From Candidatus Sulfotelmatobacter sp. (GTDB lineage: Bacteria; Acidobacteriota; Terriglobia; Terriglobales; Acidobacteriaceae), in contig JASIKQ010000539.1 of NCBI GenBank assembly GCA_030049565.1, positions 1 through 7,731 on the forward strand: a stretch of DNA of 7,731 nucleotides, written 5' to 3'. Positions 4,729-7,731 of the stretch are shown in pieces. The first letter of the stretch is position 1, and each line of letters begins with the position of its first letter. The translations under genes were made by a program, and so were the position numbers. Under the pieces are notes generated by a model. It did no database searches. It was not told where the DNA came from and was given only the letters and a program-made list of their open reading frames with translations.

Positions 4729-6780
4729 ATGCCGCGCCGCTCCCATCCCCTCCGGATTGCTGTCGATACTGGCGGTACTTTCACCGATTGCGTCTGGATC
4801 GACCGCACCGGACGCTTGCGGATGCTGAAAGTATTCTCCACTCCTGGCGATCATTCGCAGGCCATTAGCGAGGCTGTCGGCAAAATCAACCCCCACGGTG
4901 AATTCGTGTTGCTTCATGGCACGACCGTCGGAACCAACACGCTGCTCGAACGCAAAGGTGCGCGCACCGCACTGGTCACTACTGCCGGTTTCGAAGATGC
5001 CATCGAGATCGGCCGCCAGGCGCGCCCTAAGCTCTATGATTTTTTCTTCGACCAAGTCGAACCGCTCGTTCCTGGCGATCTTCGCTTCGGTATCGAGGAA
5101 CGCACCGCCAGCGATGGAACAATCCTGAAGTCTCCCGATGCCGGCGATCTCGATGCTTTAATCGAAAAAATCGGCGCGCAGCATCCCGAATCGATTGCTG
5201 TTTCTTTACTGTTTTCATTTGCCAATCGAAAGAACGAATTAGCGGTTGCGGAAGCTCTCACCACGTGTGGCGTGGCGCTCTCGATTTCGCATCGCATCCT
5301 TCCGGAGTTCCGCGAGTATGAGCGCACATCTACCGTCGTCATCAACGCCTACTTGCAGCCCGTCATGCAGAAGTACCTGGAACATCTGAGACAGCGTGCG
5401 GGATTGCGGTCTCGAATCTTCGTGATGCAATCGAGCGGCGGCATCACTTCGCTGGCCTCCGCCGCACGTGAACCGGTTCGTACTGTTCTCTCCGGTCCTG
5501 CCGGAGGCGTAGTAGGCGCCGCCGCCAGCGCCCGCAACAGCGGCTTCAAACGCATCATCGCGTTCGACATGGGGGGTACCTCCACCGATGTCTCGCTGGT
5601 CGAGGAAGCGATCACTACTGCCGGCCACTTCGCAATCGCCGGATTGCCCATTGGCGTGCCCATGCTCGACATTCACACCGTTGGCGCCGGCGGAGGCTCG
5701 ATTGCTCGTTTCGACGCTGGCGGCGCCCTTCGCGTCGGACCCGAATCCGCGGGAGCTGATCCGGGCCCCATCTGTTATGGCCGCGGTAATCAGCCCACCG
5801 TCACCGACGCGAACCTGTTGTTAGGCCGCCTCCAGCCGCAATATTTTCTCGGCGGCGAATTCGCCCTTGATCTTGATCGCGCTCACTGCGTCACGCGCGA
5901 CTGGCTGAAACAGCAGGGAAGTTCTCTCACGCTCGAGAACTTCGCCGCGGGCGTCATTCGCGTCGTGAACGCGACTATGGAAAAGGCCATCCGGGTCGTC
6001 TCCATCGAACGCGGCCGCGACCCCCGCGAGTTCGCTCTGGTTGCTTTCGGGGGCGCCGGCGGCCTGCACGCATGCGCCCTTGCCGAAGCGCTCAGCATTC
6101 CGCGCGTCATCGTCCCCGCGCTGCCCGGCGCTCTTTCCGCGCTGGGAATTCTGTTCAGCGATGTCGTCAAGGATTATTCCCGCACGGTTTTGTGGCGTGT
6201 TGCCGATACGATTCCAACGGAAAAGTTAGAAAGGGAATTCTTCGCACTCAAGCGGCAAGCGGACAACGATTTCCGGCGGGAGGGCTGGCAAGGAAGAATT
6301 CATTATCAGTTTAGCGTAGACCTCCGCTACCGTGGCCAGGGATACGAACTCAATCTTCCTCTGAGCAAGCATGTTCTGAAAGATTTCGAACGCGAGCACC
6401 ATCGCCGTTACGGTTATGCTCATGCCGGTCGCGAAATAGAACTGGTCACCCTTCGCGTCCGTGCGATCGTAAAATCCCCCGGGGCTCGAGCTGGGAACAT
6501 GGGGCATGGGAAGAAGATGAATCATGAGAGAGAGATGAACCATGTCGGGACGGCCGCCCTCGGCCGTCCAAGCCGAGCAAAGCTCGGCTCACCCAAGGCT
6601 CCGGTCATATTCGACGGCAAGAAACTCGCAACGAACATTTACGCTCGCGCTGAACTACAATCCGGCAGAAAATATTCCGGCCCCGCCATCGTTACCGAGT
6701 ACAGCGCCACTACGGTTATCCCTCCCGCTAAATTCTTCCACCTCGACCGAGCTTCCAATCTGATTGTTACAATCCGATAA
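4729..6780 (+). CDS. hyuA: HyuA-type hydantoinase/5-oxoprolinase ATPase subunit
   Basis: A 683-residue protein of the N-methylhydantoinase A / 5-oxoprolinase / acetone carboxylase beta-subunit family, which uses ATP to activate a ring amide or ketone. The N-terminal domain begins RIAVDTGGTFTDCVW (9-23), the first phosphate motif; LLHGTTVGTNTLLERKG (61-77) follows. The central domain has SGPAGGVVGA (255-264), the second phosphate motif AFDMGGTSTDVSL (278-290), the metal-site region DIHTVGAGGGSIA (314-326) and VAFGGAGGLHA (438-448). The C-terminal part ends with GPAIVTEYSATTVIPP (651-666). Residues about 584-626 are an unusual Met/His/Gly/Ala-rich insertion, encoded partly by two perfect hairpins. 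The ATG at 4729 is chosen because conserved sequence starts right after it; it has no ribosome site. No hyuB partner follows: a regulator gene is next. The true substrate (hydantoin, 5-oxoproline or other) cannot be told from sequence. Confidence 0.92.
   Translation: MPRRSHPLRIAVDTGGTFTDCVWIDRTGRLRMLKVFSTPGDHSQAISEAVGKINPHGEFVLLHGTTVGTNTLLERKGARTALVTTAGFEDAIEIGRQARPKLYDFFFDQVEPLVPGDLRFGIEERTASDGTILKSPDAGDLDALIEKIGAQHPESIAVSLLFSFANRKNELAVAEALTTCGVALSISHRILPEFREYERTSTVVINAYLQPVMQKYLEHLRQRAGLRSRIFVMQSSGGITSLASAAREPVRTVLSGPAGGVVGAAASARNSGFKRIIAFDMGGTSTDVSLVEEAITTAGHFAIAGLPIGVPMLDIHTVGAGGGSIARFDAGGALRVGPESAGADPGPICYGRGNQPTVTDANLLLGRLQPQYFLGGEFALDLDRAHCVTRDWLKQQGSSLTLENFAAGVIRVVNATMEKAIRVVSIERGRDPREFALVAFGGAGGLHACALAEALSIPRVIVPALPGALSALGILFSDVVKDYSRTVLWRVADTIPTEKLEREFFALKRQADNDFRREGWQGRIHYQFSVDLRYRGQGYELNLPLSKHVLKDFEREHHRRYGYAHAGREIELVTLRVRAIVKSPGARAGNMGHGKKMNHEREMNHVGTAALGRPSRAKLGSPKAPVIFDGKKLATNIYARAELQSGRKYSGPAIVTEYSATTVIPPAKFFHLDRASNLIVTIR
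6548..6589. repeat. REP-like double hairpin inside the hyuA reading frame
   Basis: Two perfect inverted repeats lie one base apart. The first has arms GGACGGCCG (6548-6556) and CGGCCGTCC (6561-6569), loop CCCT. The second has arms AGCCGAGC (6571-6578) and GCTCGGCT (6582-6589), loop AAA. They are read in frame as HyuA residues about 607-620, in a segment with no counterpart in typical HyuA proteins. Upstream lies a near-repeat, GATGAATCATG (6516-6526) and GATGAACCATG (6534-6544). The arrangement resembles intergenic palindromic (REP-type) elements, here inside a gene. Confidence 0.7.
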
Positions 6781-6840
6781 AATTAGTCCTCCTGCGCATT
6801 CTGGCAACCGGCAACTGGATACTCGCAGCGGTTTTCCAGC

Positions 6841-6846
6841 TACAAT
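6841..6846 (+). promoter_or_regulatory. Candidate -10 box giving a leaderless response-regulator transcript
   Basis: TACAAT ends 6 bases before the GTG at 6853, so transcription would start at or next to the start codon. No Shine-Dalgarno-like sequence precedes this GTG, which fits a leaderless message. No good -35 hexamer is visible at 16-18 bases upstream. Confidence 0.35.
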
Positions 6847-6852
6847 AATCCC

Positions 6853-7545
6853 GTGAAACCAAGCATATTCGTGGTTGAAGACGATCCCGACATTTCCCGC
6901 CTCGTTCGCCACCATCTGGAGAACGACGGCTTCTCCGTGCGCGTCTATCCCACCGGCGCCAACGTGATTGCCGACGCCGAGCGCCAGCGGCCATCCCTGT
7001 TCGTGCTCGACATCATGGTTCCGGGCAGAGACGGACTCGAACTCTGCCGCACCGTGCGCCAAACTCCCGGCCTGGCATCCGTGCCGGTTATTTTTCTCAC
7101 CGCCAAAAGCAGCGAAGCCGACCGCGTCCTGGGACTTGAAATCGGCGCCGATGATTACATCGCCAAGCCTTTCAGCCCGCGCGAACTCGTTGCCCGCGTC
7201 AAAGCCGTGCTGCGCCGCTTTGAGCGCCCGCTGCCGCCCAGCCCGCTCACGGTCGGCGACATCGCCATTGATCCGGCCGCCATGATTCTCACGGTCGGGG
7301 GACAAACAGTTCCTACCACCGCCACAGAGTTCCGCCTGCTCGATTATTTCGCTCGCCATCTGGGCCGAGTCTTCTCCCGCGATCATCTCCTCGATTCCGT
7401 CTGGCGCGATACTTCCTACGTGACCCCGCGCTCGGTCGACGTTTACGTCCGCCGCATTCGCGAAAAAATCGAACCGGACCCGGAAAACCCGCGCTACCTC
7501 AAGACCGTGCGCGGCGCGGGTTACCGTTTCGAGGCCCCGAAGTGA
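6853..7545 (+). CDS. OmpR/PhoB-family response regulator
   Basis: A 230-residue two-domain regulator. The receiver domain (about 3-118) has the acidic pair Asp10/Asp11, phospho-acceptor Asp53 (in VLDIMVPGRDG), Thr83 and Lys105 (in YIAKPFSPREL), so every catalytic residue is intact. The C-terminal winged helix (about 130-228) shows TATEFRLLDYF, GRVFSRDHLLDSVW and the recognition-helix region VTPRSVDVYVRRIREKIEPD, ending TVRGAGYRF. This is closest in pattern to PhoB/PhoP-type regulators, so phosphate control is possible but not shown. Start: GTG at 6853, placed just before the first receiver strand (IFVVEDD); it has no ribosome site and may be leaderless. The kinase gene starts 7 bases after its stop, forming a coupled two-component operon. 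Confidence 0.95.
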   Translation: MKPSIFVVEDDPDISRLVRHHLENDGFSVRVYPTGANVIADAERQRPSLFVLDIMVPGRDGLELCRTVRQTPGLASVPVIFLTAKSSEADRVLGLEIGADDYIAKPFSPRELVARVKAVLRRFERPLPPSPLTVGDIAIDPAAMILTVGGQTVPTTATEFRLLDYFARHLGRVFSRDHLLDSVWRDTSYVTPRSVDVYVRRIREKIEPDPENPRYLKTVRGAGYRFEAPK

Positions 7546-7552
7546 GGAAGCG

Positions 7553-7731
7553 GTGAGAAAAGGAATTTTCCTAAAGTTGGTGGTGGCATTTGTGGTCGTA
7601 ATCTTAGCCACCGCCATCACCTTCGATGCCCTGCTCGGCGGCGCCTGGCAGGCTTCGCTGCGTAGGGAAATTGAGCGCAACCTCGTCCAGAAGACCGAAC
7701 TGCTGGCCCACCGCGTCGAAAGCGATCGTAT
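7553..7731 (+). CDS. Sensor histidine kinase, N-terminal part (runs off the right edge)
   Basis: The 59 visible residues start VRKGIFLKLVVAFVVV: a short basic N-terminus, then one hydrophobic helix (about 6-30), then a charged stretch with LRREIERNLVQKTELLAHRV that looks like the start of an extracytoplasmic or coiled sensor segment. This is the usual beginning of a membrane-bound sensor kinase. No HisKA or ATPase domain is reached, so the call rests on the layout and its position directly after a response regulator gene. Start: GTG at 7553, with GAGGAAG (7544-7550) just before it and overlapping the upstream stop, suggesting translational coupling. Confidence 0.75.
   Translation, partial: MRKGIFLKLVVAFVVVILATAITFDALLGGAWQASLRREIERNLVQKTELLAHRVESDR

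Noticed and set aside
5239..5676. Minus-strand open frames of 107-145 codons inside hyuA
   Set aside because: They cover conserved HyuA motifs in antisense and have no family features.
6655..7680. A 341-codon open frame on the minus strand
   Set aside because: It is antisense to the well-supported response regulator, hyuA end and kinase start, and shows no recognisable domain. It is a by-product of GC-rich codon use.

Overview
The window looks like chromosomal DNA from a moderately GC-rich soil bacterium, most likely an acidobacterium (Terriglobia; Koribacter/Sulfotelmatobacter-like). This rests on the gene types and their pairing: a UpxY-type NusG paralog followed by a sigma-54-activator-like regulator, an EF-P paralog with an 'AKMGG' loop, a DinB-like protein, and GC-rich hairpin repeats of a kind I recall from that phylum. 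No database search was possible, so the taxonomy is inference.

Layout. Positions 1-1967 hold a minus-strand operon. A NusG/UpxY-like antiterminator (1413-1967) is followed by a response-regulator/AAA+ protein resembling a sigma-54 activator (1-1364, running off the left edge). Such pairs often sit at the head of exopolysaccharide or capsule clusters, and the rest of such a cluster may lie left of the window. About 1.2 kb without a confident gene follows (2052-3254). It holds a near-consensus sigma-54 promoter pointing at the antiterminator, upstream direct repeats that could be activator sites, several small dyads, one weak small ORF and one weak hypothetical gene.

Positions 3255-3836 encode an elongation factor P paralog (+), convergent with a DinB-like protein (3963-4571, -). 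A structured GC-rich repeat (4601-4710) precedes a large HyuA/5-oxoprolinase-type ATPase gene (4729-6780, +). That gene carries two perfect back-to-back hairpins inside its reading frame (6548-6589). It is followed by a PhoB/OmpR-type response regulator (6853-7545, +) and the start of its sensor kinase (7553 to the right edge), a tightly coupled two-component pair.

The points most worth a second look are: the activator-like AAA+ protein lacks the GAFTGA loop although its operon appears to have a sigma-54 promoter; the palindromic repeat element has become protein-coding sequence in hyuA; and the EF-P has a non-canonical modification loop. I see no CRISPR array, tRNA, rRNA, insertion sequence or phage gene. 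I did not find a wholly new multi-gene system.
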